From Devosia sp. (GTDB lineage Bacteria; Pseudomonadota; Alphaproteobacteria; Rhizobiales; Devosiaceae): a stretch of 64,000 nt of DNA. The notes under the pieces are model-generated. The model searched no databases, was not told the DNA's origin, and saw only the letters and a list, made by a program, of their open reading frames with translations. The DNA lies in NCBI RefSeq assembly GCF_017744655.1, contig NZ_JAGIAW010000002.1, positions 186,001-250,000 of the forward strand. The letters run 5' to 3'. Both the position numbers and the translations under genes were made by a program. The stretch's first letter is position 1, and each line of letters begins with the position of its first letter. Shown here piece after piece: positions 34,097 to 43,104 of the stretch.

Positions 34097-34984
34097 TCAG
34101 TTCTCCCGGGTTTTTGGATTGCGGGCGTCGTTGTAGGCGATCGACATCAGGGTCGAAGAGACGACCAGAAGAAGAATGGCCAGCGAGGGGAAGAGCGTGC
34201 ACCACCATGCGACGGTGAGTGCGCCGGAGCGCTGGGCATTGAAGAGGATCTTGCCCCAGGACCAGCTTTCCGGATCGCCAAGGCCGAGGAAGGAGAGGCC
34301 AGCTTCGGACATCACGGCGCGCGAGGCGGTGAGCACCACTGAAACGACGATGATCGGCGCAACGGCGGGCAGCAGGTGGCGGGTCATGATCCAGAAATGC
34401 GAGCCGCCAATGGTGCGGGCCGCATCGACATAGGGGAGGCGGGTGACCGACAGCGCCTGCGAGCGGACGATGCGGGTCACCTCGGGCCACGAGAAGAGCG
34501 CGATGACGACGACCAGCGTTGTGACCGAAGGGCCGACGAGCGCTGCCACGAGGATCATCAGCGGCAGCACGGGCAAGGCGAGGGAGACGTCGACCATCAT
34601 GGAGATCGGCGCATCGAGGCGTTTGGCATAGGCGGCGAGGATGCCCAAAGCCACGCCGATGAGAATGGCGAGGAAGGACGAGGCGAAGCCGATGATCATG
34701 CTGATGCGGGTGCCCCAGATGACCTGGGCCAGCACGTCACGGCCGAGATCGTCGGTGCCGAAGGGATGGGCGGCGGAGGGTGGCATCAGGATTTCGATGC
34801 CGTAGCCGCTGGGGAATTCTGCCAGCAGCGGGGCAAGGAGGGCGATGAGCACCATGATCAGGATGACGGCGGCCGAACCCATGCCGAGCGGATTGCGCCG
34901 GAAGGCACGCCAGGTGCGCTGAGCGGGCTTGAGGTCGGCTGGGGCCAGGGTGGGCGCCGTCGTAGAAGTATTGGTCATGGTCAT
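34097..34984 (-). CDS. Dipeptide-type ABC transporter permease (DppC-like), third system
   Basis: 295 residues. A Thr/Ala/Pro-rich leader of about 30 residues, first membrane segment from about 40 (GSAAVILIMVLIALLAPLL), AHPFGTDDLGRDVLAQVIWG, five further segments and EAA loop AARTIGGSHFWIMTRHLLPA. This LGTDxxGRD form differs from the LGTTRxGxD of the other two systems, so it is another subfamily. ATG 34984 overlaps the preceding stop by one base (minus strand TGATG); ATG 34978 is possible. Followed by the M24 gene. Confidence 0.92.
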   Translation of the reverse strand: MTMTNTSTTAPTLAPADLKPAQRTWRAFRRNPLGMGSAAVILIMVLIALLAPLLAEFPSGYGIEILMPPSAAHPFGTDDLGRDVLAQVIWGTRISMIIGFASSFLAILIGVALGILAAYAKRLDAPISMMVDVSLALPVLPLMILVAALVGPSVTTLVVVIALFSWPEVTRIVRSQALSVTRLPYVDAARTIGGSHFWIMTRHLLPAVAPIIVVSVVLTASRAVMSEAGLSFLGLGDPESWSWGKILFNAQRSGALTVAWWCTLFPSLAILLLVVSSTLMSIAYNDARNPKTREN

Positions 34985-35943
34985 CAGGCGCGCACCCGCG
35001 GGTCCAAGAGCCCGTAGGCGATGTCGGTGAGGAGATTGGCAATGACCACCGTGGCGGCGAGCAGCACGAAGGCGCCCTGCAGCACAGGGAAATCGAGCTG
35101 GCCCACGGCCTCGTAAATGGCGCGGCCGACGCCGGGATAGGCGTAGATGGTTTCGGTGAGCACGGCGCCGCCGACGAGGAACCCGATCTGCAGGCCGATC
35201 AGGGTCGTGGTGGGGAGGAGCGCGTTGCGCAGGGCGTGCTTCCAGATGACCTTGTTTTCGCGCGTGCCCTTGGCGCGGGCGAGGTCGCAATATTCTTCGC
35301 CCAGAGCTTCGATCAGGGTGGCGCGCAGGGTCAGCACATAGGAGGCGAGTTGCGCCAGAACGAGCGTAAAGCTGGGCAGGATCAGGTGGTGCACGACCGA
35401 GAGATAATAGGAAACACCCGTTAGCCCCGATTTGACGGCCCCGCCTATGGGGAACCAGCCGAGCATGAGGCCGAGGGTGTAAAGGAGCAGAATACCGAGC
35501 GAGGGAACGAAGAGCGATTGGCCGACGACGCCGGTGATCTGGACGACCTGATCGACCCAACCGCGGGCACGGGTAGCCGCCAGGACGCCAAGCGGCACGC
35601 CGAGGATCACCGTGAGAAGAAGCGCCGACCCTGTAAGAAGGAGCGTCCACGGGAGACGCTCCATCAAGACTTGGCTCACCGGCTGGCTGCGCAGGAACGA
35701 GACGCCCAGATTGCCCTGAACGAGCTCGCGCAGATAGGCGAAGTACTGGACCGCCAGAGGGCGGTCCAGTCCGTACAGCTCAAGCTGCGTCTGACGGATT
35801 TCCTCGGTCATGCCTGGGCCGGCGACAGCCAGCACCGGGTCACCCGGCAAAAGCCGGACGAGGAAGAAAGTAACCGTCACGGCGAACCAGAAGGTCACCA
35901 ATCCACGTATCAAACGTTGCAGAAAGTAGCCGGTGAGATGCAC
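34984..35943 (-). CDS. Dipeptide-type ABC transporter permease (DppB-like), third system
   Basis: 319 residues. Starts YFLQRLIRGLVTFWFAVTVT, then VRLLPGDPVLAVAGPGMTEE and the family periplasmic segment YGLDRPLAVQYFAYL, with EAA loop DLARAKGTRENKVIWKHALRN and end GLLDPRVRA. Six membrane segments. 20 bases after the binding-protein gene. Couples with the DppC-like protein; the two ATPases are encoded divergently at 37671-39645. Confidence 0.92.
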   Translation of the reverse strand: MHLTGYFLQRLIRGLVTFWFAVTVTFFLVRLLPGDPVLAVAGPGMTEEIRQTQLELYGLDRPLAVQYFAYLRELVQGNLGVSFLRSQPVSQVLMERLPWTLLLTGSALLLTVILGVPLGVLAATRARGWVDQVVQITGVVGQSLFVPSLGILLLYTLGLMLGWFPIGGAVKSGLTGVSYYLSVVHHLILPSFTLVLAQLASYVLTLRATLIEALGEEYCDLARAKGTRENKVIWKHALRNALLPTTTLIGLQIGFLVGGAVLTETIYAYPGVGRAIYEAVGQLDFPVLQGAFVLLAATVVIANLLTDIAYGLLDPRVRA

Positions 35944-35963
35944 GTTATCAGGTCTCTACTGGA

Positions 35964-37577
35964 TCAGTTCTTGGGCTTGACCGAAGCCAGCGACAGCGGA
36001 TTGACCAGCGAGAGCAGGTCGGAAGGCTGGATCACGAAACCTTCCCACTTGTCGCTGTTATAGGCGAACTGGAAGGTCTGGTAGTAGAGCACGTTGTCGT
36101 AGACCTTTTCCGAGATCAGCTTTGCAGCTGCCTGGACAGGAACCTTGACGGCTTCCGGCGTGGTTGCAGCCTGGGCTTCGTCGATCAGCTTTTCGAGGTC
36201 GGGGTCCGAGATCGAAGCGTAGTTGATGAAGCCGCCGGTGCGGTAGGCAAGGCCGAGATAGGCGGCCGGCTCTTCCATCACCGCCCAGTTGCCGGCGTAG
36301 ATGTCAAAGTCCTTCTCGCGGCCACGGGCCAGGTACGTGTTGCGCTCGAGACCGGTCAGGTTGATCTTGATGCCGGCCTTGGCAGCGCCGTCTTTCATGA
36401 TCTGGGCCCAGTTGGCGATATCTGCCGCGCTCTGTTCGTAAAGGAGATCGAATTCGATCCCGTCGAAGAAGCCGTCGCCATTGGCGTCGGTATAGCCGGC
36501 ATCGGTCAGGATCTTCTTGGAAAGCTCCGGATCGAAGGCATATTCCTTAGCTTCCGGATCGGCCCAGTAGCTCAGGACCGGCGACACGGCCGAGGAATTG
36601 GTCGAGGTTGCAAGGCCCTGCATGGCGATGGTGCGGATGGCTTCGTAGTCCACGGCATGAGCCAAAGCCTGGCGCACTTCGAGCTTGGAGAGCACTTCGT
36701 CGGTCATGTTGTAGAGCACGTGCGACCAGCCGAGCGATGGCGCCTGGGCGATCGTAATGCCCGGCTGACCCTGCAGCGTGCGGGCAATCGGGGCCGGCAG
36801 CGAGTTGGCGATGAGATCGAGGTCACCGGCGCGGAGGGCGAGGGCCTGGGCGTTCACATCGGGGAACACGCGGAATTCGACTTCATCGACGGTCGCCTTG
36901 CCCGCTTCAACGAGCGGGTAATTGTCGACGGCGGTCAGCAGGTAGTTCTGGCCGGCATTGACTTCGGTCAGGATGAAGGGACCAGCGCTCACCCAATCCT
37001 TGTCATTGGCGAAGGCTGCGACCTGGCCGACTTCGGGGAAGGCGTGCTTGGGAACGATCGGCATCCAGAAGCCGATATTGGTCAGGAAGGTCGAGTCCGG
37101 ACGGCTGAGCGTGAATTCGACGCGGGTCGGCGACACTGCCGTGGCGCTGACGAAGGAAGGAATGAGGCCTGCCGTCACGCCGATCTTTTCGGTGGTGACT
37201 GCGGTGACGGTGAAGACGATGTCGTCAGCCGTGAAGGGCGTGCCGTCGTTCCAGGTCATGTCGCCGCGGATGTCCATCCAGGCGGTCAGGCCGTCCTCGG
37301 AATAGCCCCATTCGGTGGCGACGTAGGGATCCTTGGAGCCCTTGTCCGTCATCTGCATCAGACGCGGATACATCAGGTTCGTGACCCAGGTATCCGAACG
37401 GCTATTGCCGACGAGCGGGTTGAAATTGACGACGTCGGCGGTGGTGCCGATGACGATACGGCTGGCTGCGTCCTGCGCTGAAGCAGGGCTCAGGCTGGCC
37501 ATCCCCATGGCCATAACGACCCCGCCCATCAGGACGGAACGACGGGTCAAAGCATTCCTAACATTGCGGATCATCAT
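35964..37577 (-). CDS. ABC transporter substrate-binding protein, family 5, third system (Tat-like signal)
   Basis: 537 residues. N-terminus with LTRRSVLMGG followed by a hydrophobic stretch and SPASAQ: a twin-arginine pair in a T-R-R-x-V-L context suggests Tat export, though Sec cannot be excluded. Mature part: VVNFNPLVGNSRSDTWV, DMTWNDGTPFTADDIVFT, WMPIVPKHAF, FRVFPDVNAQALALRAGDLDL, and a DANGDGFFDG loop. These are peptide-binding-type motifs, clearly different from the two oligosaccharide-type paralogues. First gene of the operon; two ATGs (37577, 37574). The operator-like palindrome at 37635-37647 lies 58 bases upstream. Confidence 0.88.
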   Translation of the reverse strand: MMIRNVRNALTRRSVLMGGVVMAMGMASLSPASAQDAASRIVIGTTADVVNFNPLVGNSRSDTWVTNLMYPRLMQMTDKGSKDPYVATEWGYSEDGLTAWMDIRGDMTWNDGTPFTADDIVFTVTAVTTEKIGVTAGLIPSFVSATAVSPTRVEFTLSRPDSTFLTNIGFWMPIVPKHAFPEVGQVAAFANDKDWVSAGPFILTEVNAGQNYLLTAVDNYPLVEAGKATVDEVEFRVFPDVNAQALALRAGDLDLIANSLPAPIARTLQGQPGITIAQAPSLGWSHVLYNMTDEVLSKLEVRQALAHAVDYEAIRTIAMQGLATSTNSSAVSPVLSYWADPEAKEYAFDPELSKKILTDAGYTDANGDGFFDGIEFDLLYEQSAADIANWAQIMKDGAAKAGIKINLTGLERNTYLARGREKDFDIYAGNWAVMEEPAAYLGLAYRTGGFINYASISDPDLEKLIDEAQAATTPEAVKVPVQAAAKLISEKVYDNVLYYQTFQFAYNSDKWEGFVIQPSDLLSLVNPLSLASVKPKN

Positions 37578-37634
37578 GGTCTCGCTGTTGAATTGGCACC
37601 CAAGTGTTGCGATGCGCTCAAAGCCGTGTCAAGG

Positions 37635-37647
37635 ATTGTCGTACAAT
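37635..37647. promoter_or_regulatory. Candidate GntR/FCD operator in the divergent transporter promoter
   Basis: ATTGTCGTACAAT, in which TTGT-CGT-ACAA fits the TNGTNNNACNA operator consensus of FCD-type GntR regulators. It lies between the binding-protein gene (minus) and the first ATPase gene (plus), 24 bases from the latter's start. Identical copies occur twice at 45815-45844 beside the GntR gene. Confidence 0.75.
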
Positions 37648-37670
37648 TTCTGAGCGAGGTAGTGTCACTG

Positions 37671-38669
37671 ATGACGAAACAGGCAGACGAGCGCCCAGTG
37701 CTTTCGGTGTCAGGGCTCGATGTCAGCTTCAGCACCATGCGCGGTGACGTGAAAGCGGTCAGCGATGTGTCGTTTGACCTCAAGCGCGGCGAAGTGCTGG
37801 CGCTGGTTGGAGAATCCGGCTCGGGAAAATCGGTTTCGACCCGTGCCGTGATGGGCATTGTCCGCGGTAATGCGACGATCAATGCGCGGCGCATGGAGCT
37901 GGCGGGGCATGACCTGCTGACTGCTGACGAGGAGCAGAAACGCAAGCTGCGCGGGCGTGTGATTAGCCTGGTGTTCCAGGATGCGCTCTCGGCGCTCAAC
38001 CCGGTTCTGTCGATCGGCGACCAGCTTGGCGAGCTTTATCGCACCCATCTCAACGTCTCGAAAAAGGAGGCGCGGGAGCGCTCGATCGAGCTGTTGCGCT
38101 CGGTGCATCTGGCCTCGGCCGACAAGCGCATCGACGACTATCCGCACCAGTTTTCCGGCGGCATGCGGCAGCGCATTCTCATCGCCTCGGCCATTGCGCT
38201 GAAGCCCGAAGTGCTGATTGCAGACGAGCCGACGACGGCGCTTGATGTAACCGTCCAGGCCCAGATTCTGGACCTTTTGGACGAGCTGCGCGACGAATTG
38301 GGCATGGCCATCCTGCTCATTACCCACGACCTTGGCGTCGTGGCGCGCATGGCTGAAAGAGTGGCCGTGATGTATGCCGGGCGGCTGGTGGAAACCGGTA
38401 GTGTCGACGACATTTTCCGGGCGCCTTCGCACCCCTATACGGCTGCGTTGATGGCTTCGGCGCCACGGATCGAGACGGTGGAAAAGCTCGAGCCGATCAA
38501 GGGTTCGCCACCCAATCTGATTGCGCCACCACCGGGCTGCGCCTTCAATCCGCGCTGCACGCATCTGGGCGAATTGTGCACCAAGGTTCGCCCGGAACTT
38601 ATCGGAGATCTTCCGGGGCGTAGCCGCGCCTGTCACTATCCGCTGGTGGAGACCGCCCATGTCGGCTGA
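37671..38669 (+). CDS. Dipeptide-type ABC transporter ATP-binding protein (DppD-like), third system
   Basis: 332 residues. Walker [10 protein letters not shown] (final Thr/Ser position Ser then Val), [16 protein letters not shown], signature [10 protein letters not shown], Walker [16 protein letters not shown]-loop LITHDLG, and a C-terminal oligopeptide/HPY tail [19 protein letters not shown] with Cys residues that in some homologues bind Fe-S. ATG 37671 is chosen over an upstream start because it follows the operator and a GAGGT sequence and gives the family N-terminus. Overlaps the next gene by 11 bases. Confidence 0.92.
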   Translation: MTKQADERPVLSVSGLDVSFSTMRGDVKAVSDVSFDLKRGEVLALVGESGSGKSVSTRAVMGIVRGNATINARRMELAGHDLLTADEEQKRKLRGRVISLVFQDALSALNPVLSIGDQLGELYRTHLNVSKKEARERSIELLRSVHLASADKRIDDYPHQFSGGMRQRILIASAIALKPEVLIADEPTTALDVTVQAQILDLLDELRDELGMAILLITHDLGVVARMAERVAVMYAGRLVETGSVDDIFRAPSHPYTAALMASAPRIETVEKLEPIKGSPPNLIAPPPGCAFNPRCTHLGELCTKVRPELIGDLPGRSRACHYPLVETAHVG

Positions 38670-39645
38670 ACCGATCCTTGAAGCCCGTGGCCTCTCCAAG
38701 ACTTTTCGTGCCGGTGGCGCCGTGTTCGGCAAGCCGTTCCAGGCTGTTAAAGACGTTAGTTTGGCCGTTATGCCGGGTGAAACGCTGGCCGTTGTGGGCG
38801 AGTCTGGCTGTGGCAAGTCCACTTTGGCGCGCATGCTGGTGGGGCTGGAAACGCCCGACGAAGGCGAAATCCTCTTCCGTGGCGCTCCGATCAAGCGGGA
38901 TCGCGCACTGCGCCGGCAAGTGCAGATGGTGTTTCAGGACCCCTATCTGTCGCTCAATCCGCGCCGCACCGTGCTCGATATCGTGGCCGAACCGCTCGAC
39001 GTGCATGGGCTCGCCAAGGGCGCGGCGCGCACTGCACGGGTTGAAGAACTTTTGACGGCAGTGGGTCTCGATCCCGCCGCGTCGAGCCGTTTTCCACATG
39101 AATTTTCAGGCGGGCAGCGTCAGCGTATCGGTATTGCCCGTGCATTGGCGGCCGAGCCCTCGGTTCTGGTCTGCGACGAGCCGGTTTCGGCGCTCGACGT
39201 GTCGGTTCAGGCGCAGGTGGTGAACCTGCTGATCGACCTGCAGAAGCGACTCGGCATTGCGATCATCTTCATTGCCCACGATCTCGCCGTGGTGCGCGCC
39301 ATCTCCCATCGGGTGATGGTGATGTATCTCGGCCGTGCGGTTGAAGAGGGCGGTGCCGATCGTGTGCTGGTGACGCCAAATCACCCCTATACCGTGGCAC
39401 TGCGTGGCTCGGCCCTGGAGCCTGATCCTGCGCGGGCCCGTCTCGCGCGTGGCAAGGCGACGCGTGGCGAGCCACCCAATCCGGTCAATCCGCCGCCCGG
39501 TTGCCGGTTTAATCCGCGCTGCCCGCGGGTGACGGACGAGTGCCGCACGAATGAGCCGCAAATGAAGCGGCATACCGATGCGGCGGGCCTCAGCGGAGTT
39601 GCCTGCTACCATCCAGTGCAAGAAGCGGAAGCACTCAGCGCCTAG
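38659..39645 (+). CDS. Dipeptide-type ABC transporter ATP-binding protein (DppF-like), third system
   Basis: 328 residues. Walker A GESGCGKST, MVFQDPYLSLNPRRTV, signature FSGGQRQRIG, Walker B VLVCDEPVSALDVS, H-loop FIAHDLA, and a tail with NPPPGCRFNPRCPRVTDEC. The tail distinguishes this pair from the ATPases of the other two systems, which lack it. ATG 38659 lies inside the end of the preceding gene. Followed by a strong terminator. Confidence 0.92.
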   Translation: MSAEPILEARGLSKTFRAGGAVFGKPFQAVKDVSLAVMPGETLAVVGESGCGKSTLARMLVGLETPDEGEILFRGAPIKRDRALRRQVQMVFQDPYLSLNPRRTVLDIVAEPLDVHGLAKGAARTARVEELLTAVGLDPAASSRFPHEFSGGQRQRIGIARALAAEPSVLVCDEPVSALDVSVQAQVVNLLIDLQKRLGIAIIFIAHDLAVVRAISHRVMVMYLGRAVEEGGADRVLVTPNHPYTVALRGSALEPDPARARLARGKATRGEPPNPVNPPPGCRFNPRCPRVTDECRTNEPQMKRHTDAAGLSGVACYHPVQEAEALSA

Positions 39646-39652
39646 AAAACAG

Positions 39653-39685
39653 AAAAGGCGGCCGGAGCGATCCGGCTGCCTTTTT
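39653..39685. terminator. Bidirectional terminator between ATPase gene and M20 peptidase gene
   Basis: AAAAGGCGGCCGGA (39653-39666) / TCCGGCTGCC plus TTTTT (39671-39685), loop GCGA. A-rich on the left and T-rich on the right, so it can terminate on both strands in the 55-base gap between convergent genes. Confidence 0.88.
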
Positions 39686-39700
39686 CATGCGTGAAATGGT

Positions 39701-41062
39701 TCAGACCCGGCCGAGCCGGTCGAGAAGCGCGGCGCCGGTGCGGATGCCTTTGAGGAACAGGTCGATTTCCATGTTCTCGTTGGGCGCGTGGTTGGCTTCG
39801 TCGGCATTGGCATAGGGCATGACGAACGCCGGGACGCCGAGCACCTTGGTGAAGACATAGTCTGGGAGGCTGCCGCCGGCCGATGGATAGACCAGCGGCT
39901 GCTCGTTGCGGGCTTCGACAATGGCTTCCTGGATGAGCTTGCCCCAGGGATCGTCCAGCGGCGTGCGTGAGGGCAGCATGGAGCCATAGGTGATCACTTC
40001 CACTTCGGGCGCATGCTTGGCGACGTGGGCTTTGACGCAGGCATAGACGTGTTCGGGCGTCATGGCTTCGACGAGGCGGATGTCGCATTTGGCGACGGCC
40101 TCGCAGGGGAGGACCGACTTGGTGCCCGGCCCGCCATAGCCGCCGTGAAGGCCATTGATGGTCAGCGTCGGATGGAACATCAACCGGTCCCAGAACGGAC
40201 GATCGGCGGGTTCATCGAGACGCGTCAGGCCCATATTGGCCATGTATTCCGCCAGATCGAGCGGCAGCGCCTTGGTCGCGGCGATATCGGCTTCGGTCGG
40301 CGGAATGATCTGGTCGTGAAGGCCATCGATGGTGATGCGGCCATCGGGTGTCTTCATGGTCGAAAGCAGATGCACCAGCGTCCAGATGGCGTTGGGCATG
40401 ACGCCGCCATAGTTGCCCGAATGGGCATCGCGGGCAGCGGTGCGGACGCGCAGCTCGAACGAGGTCATGCCGCGCACGCCATAGGTCAGCGTCGAATTGC
40501 CGGATTCGTGCAGGGGACCATCGGCGGTGACCACGAAGTCGGCCTTGAGCCGATCCTTATAGTCCCTGACAAAGTCGGCGATCTGCGGCGAGCCGATCTC
40601 TTCCTCGCCTTCGAGGAGGAAGATCACGTTGCAGGGCAAGGTGCCATGCACCTTGAGGTGCGCCTCGATGGCCATGATCTGCGCAAAGTGCTGGCCCTTG
40701 TTGTCGCCAACGCCGCGGGCATAGATGCGCCCGTTGCGAATGGTCGGCTCGAAGGGCGGGCTTTCCCACAATTCCAGCGGATCGGGCGGCTGCACGTCGT
40801 AGTGGCCGTAGAGCAGCACCGTGGGCTTTGCCGGATCGACATTGTAGCGGGCGAGGACGAAGGGATGGCCCTTGGTCGGGATCGCCTCGACTTCCATGCC
40901 TAGGTCGCCCAGCATTTTCACGAGAAGTTCTGAGACTTCGCGGATGCCGATATTGTGGGCGCTGATGGATGGGTTGCGCACATAGTCGATCAGGCGGGCG
41001 ATATATTCGTCGTGCCGGGCTTCGATATGGGAGAAGACCGGGCTCAGCGTGGGCGAGGTCAT
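39701..41062 (-). CDS. M20 family dipeptidase
   Basis: 453 residues without a signal peptide. M20A/M20F layout with all metal ligands: His87 (GHYDVQPP), Asp120 (GVGDNKG), catalytic/ligand Glu pair in EGEEEIGS (E153-E155), Asp181 (TADGP) and His425 (NHAPNE); a dimerisation lid domain lies between about 200 and 320. The family hydrolyses dipeptides or N-carbamoyl/acyl amino acids in the cytoplasm. ATG overlaps the hydantoinase A stop (ATGA), so it is translationally coupled to it: an M20 enzyme with HyuAB is the classical pairing in which a ring is opened and the N-carbamoyl product is hydrolysed. A true dipeptidase role remains possible. Confidence 0.9.
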   Translation of the reverse strand: MTSPTLSPVFSHIEARHDEYIARLIDYVRNPSISAHNIGIREVSELLVKMLGDLGMEVEAIPTKGHPFVLARYNVDPAKPTVLLYGHYDVQPPDPLELWESPPFEPTIRNGRIYARGVGDNKGQHFAQIMAIEAHLKVHGTLPCNVIFLLEGEEEIGSPQIADFVRDYKDRLKADFVVTADGPLHESGNSTLTYGVRGMTSFELRVRTAARDAHSGNYGGVMPNAIWTLVHLLSTMKTPDGRITIDGLHDQIIPPTEADIAATKALPLDLAEYMANMGLTRLDEPADRPFWDRLMFHPTLTINGLHGGYGGPGTKSVLPCEAVAKCDIRLVEAMTPEHVYACVKAHVAKHAPEVEVITYGSMLPSRTPLDDPWGKLIQEAIVEARNEQPLVYPSAGGSLPDYVFTKVLGVPAFVMPYANADEANHAPNENMEIDLFLKGIRTGAALLDRLGRV

Positions 41063-43104
41063 GCTGCTTCCTTGGTGAGGATGATACCGCCCGAGGCATG
41101 CACCTTGCCCTGCCAGCCGGCGGCGACGAAGGTCGTGGTGTCGAGCTGGGTCAGGATGACGGGACCGGCAAAGGTCGCACCGGCGCCGAGTTTTGCGCGA
41201 TCGAGAACGGGTACATCGACCTGCTTGCCATTGATGCTGACGGCCGTGTGTTCTTCCGGCGCCGGCGTTGTGCCGGGCGCGAGTTCCACAGCGGGCGGCA
41301 CGGCGGCAAGGCCCCTCGCATGAACGCGCAGGGTGACGAGTTCGATCTGCGCGCCGAGATTGAAGCCGTAGAGCGCCTTGTGGGCGGTCTGGAAATTGGC
41401 TTCGACTTCAGCACGATTGGCGGCATAGGCGACGGCGATTTCGCCACCCTGTCCCGCATAGCGCATCAGCGCCACGCGTTCGATGACACGGGCTTCGGCG
41501 CCAACATCTTCCTCATCGAGCCAGGCTTTTGCCTGCTCTTCGAGTTCGGCAATGATCGGCTCGGTCGCCGTCGGGTCCATGGCGCCGGGAATGGCCATGG
41601 CGCGAGAGAATTCCGACTTGAGATCGGCGGCGAGGAGGCCATCAGCGCAGAGCACGCCGGGGGCAGGGGTAATCAACACCCTCTTGATACCGAGAAGATC
41701 CGCGAGGGCGCAGCCATGAAGGGGGCCGGCGCCGCCAAAGGGCACGAGGGTGAAATCACGCGGATCGTGGCCGCGTTCGACCGAGACGACGCGCATGGCG
41801 CCGACCATGTGGTTGTCGGCAATGGCGAGAATGCCGCGGGCGGCGGTTTCGAGATCGAGCCCGAGTGGTTCGGCAATGGTCATCACCGCGCGCTTGGCCG
41901 CTTCGACATCGAGCACCATGCTGCCGCCGAGGAGGCGGGCCGGCAACTGGCCGAGGGCGACATGGGCGTCGGTGACGGTCGGCTCGGTGCCACCATGGCC
42001 GTAGCAGGCCGGACCCGGACGGGCGCCGGCGCTTTCGGGGCCGACAGTAAGAGCGCCGTCCTTGATGCGGGCGAGCGAGCCGCCGCCAGCGCCGATGGTG
42101 ATCATGTCGACCATGGGTAGGGCCAGCGGCCATTCGCCGACCGCGCCGTGCTGAGTGAGGCCGATCTGGCCGCCCTTGATGAGGCAGATATCGGCCGACG
42201 TGCCGCCGATATCATTGGTGATGATGTCTTCGATGCCGCAGGCGGCAGCCGCGGCGCGGGCGCCGACGACGCCGGCAGCGGGGCCGGAAAGAGCGGTGAG
42301 GGCCGGGGCGACGCGGATTTTCGGGGCGCCGGCAACGCCGCCATTGGATTGCATCAGCATCAACGGCGGGGTTGCGCCCTCGTCGTCGAGGCGTTTTTCG
42401 AGGTTTTTCACATAGGTGGTGACGCCCGGCATGACCGTGGCGTTGAGCACGGTGGTGAGGCTGCGCTCATATTCGCGCACCACGGGCAGCACGTCGCTGG
42501 AGACGGTGACGGCGAGACCCGGCAGTTCCTCACGCAGGATTTCGGCGACGCGCCGCTCATGCGCCGGATTGGCATAGGCATGGATGAGGCAGACGGCGAC
42601 GGCCTGCACGTTCATGCCTCGGATCTTTTCGGCGGCGGCGCGAACGGTCGCTTCATCGAGCGCTTCGAGCACGGCGCCGCCAGCAGCGATGCGTTCGTCG
42701 ATCTCGACAATGCGGCTCGATGGCACCGGGGGAACCGGCTTGACCCAGGTATAGAGGTTCGCCTTGCGCGGAATGTCCTGACGGCCGATCGCCAGCACGT
42801 GGCGGAAGCCGCGCGTGGTGACGAGCGCAGTGCGCGCGCCCTTGCCTTCAAGGATCATATTGGTGGCAACGGTCGTGCCGTGCAGCACCTGATCTAGATC
42901 GGCAGCCGAAGCACCGGCCTGCTGCAGGGCAAGGCGGATGCCGTTGAGGAAGGCTTCCGATGGATCGGAAGGGATGGATGGAGTCTTGGCGCGCCAGGAG
43001 CGGCCGGCGCCGTCGACCAGCGCGACGTCGGTAAAGGTGCCACCGATATCAACGGCAACGGCGAGATTGGTTGGGTTTTCCGTGGCCATATCAGGCGAGC
43101 TCAT
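41059..43104 (-). CDS. hyuA: Hydantoinase/oxoprolinase subunit A (ATP-binding)
   Basis: 681 residues. N-terminal ATPase fold with VDIGGTFTDVALVD, LHGTTVATNMILEGKGA, EIDERI, and the glycine-rich NDIGGTSADICLI and GAGGGSLARI segments of the HyuA/5-oxoprolinase A family. With HyuB it opens hydantoin-type or 5-oxoproline-type rings at the cost of ATP. ATG 43104 is taken (14-base overlap with hyuB); ATG 43089, directly after the hyuB stop, is an equally good start. Overlaps the M20 gene. N-methylhydantoin, hydantoin, 5-oxoproline or acetone-like substrates occur in the family, so the substrate is open. Confidence 0.92.
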   Translation of the reverse strand: MSSPDMATENPTNLAVAVDIGGTFTDVALVDGAGRSWRAKTPSIPSDPSEAFLNGIRLALQQAGASAADLDQVLHGTTVATNMILEGKGARTALVTTRGFRHVLAIGRQDIPRKANLYTWVKPVPPVPSSRIVEIDERIAAGGAVLEALDEATVRAAAEKIRGMNVQAVAVCLIHAYANPAHERRVAEILREELPGLAVTVSSDVLPVVREYERSLTTVLNATVMPGVTTYVKNLEKRLDDEGATPPLMLMQSNGGVAGAPKIRVAPALTALSGPAAGVVGARAAAAACGIEDIITNDIGGTSADICLIKGGQIGLTQHGAVGEWPLALPMVDMITIGAGGGSLARIKDGALTVGPESAGARPGPACYGHGGTEPTVTDAHVALGQLPARLLGGSMVLDVEAAKRAVMTIAEPLGLDLETAARGILAIADNHMVGAMRVVSVERGHDPRDFTLVPFGGAGPLHGCALADLLGIKRVLITPAPGVLCADGLLAADLKSEFSRAMAIPGAMDPTATEPIIAELEEQAKAWLDEEDVGAEARVIERVALMRYAGQGGEIAVAYAANRAEVEANFQTAHKALYGFNLGAQIELVTLRVHARGLAAVPPAVELAPGTTPAPEEHTAVSINGKQVDVPVLDRAKLGAGATFAGPVILTQLDTTTFVAAGWQGKVHASGGIILTKEAA

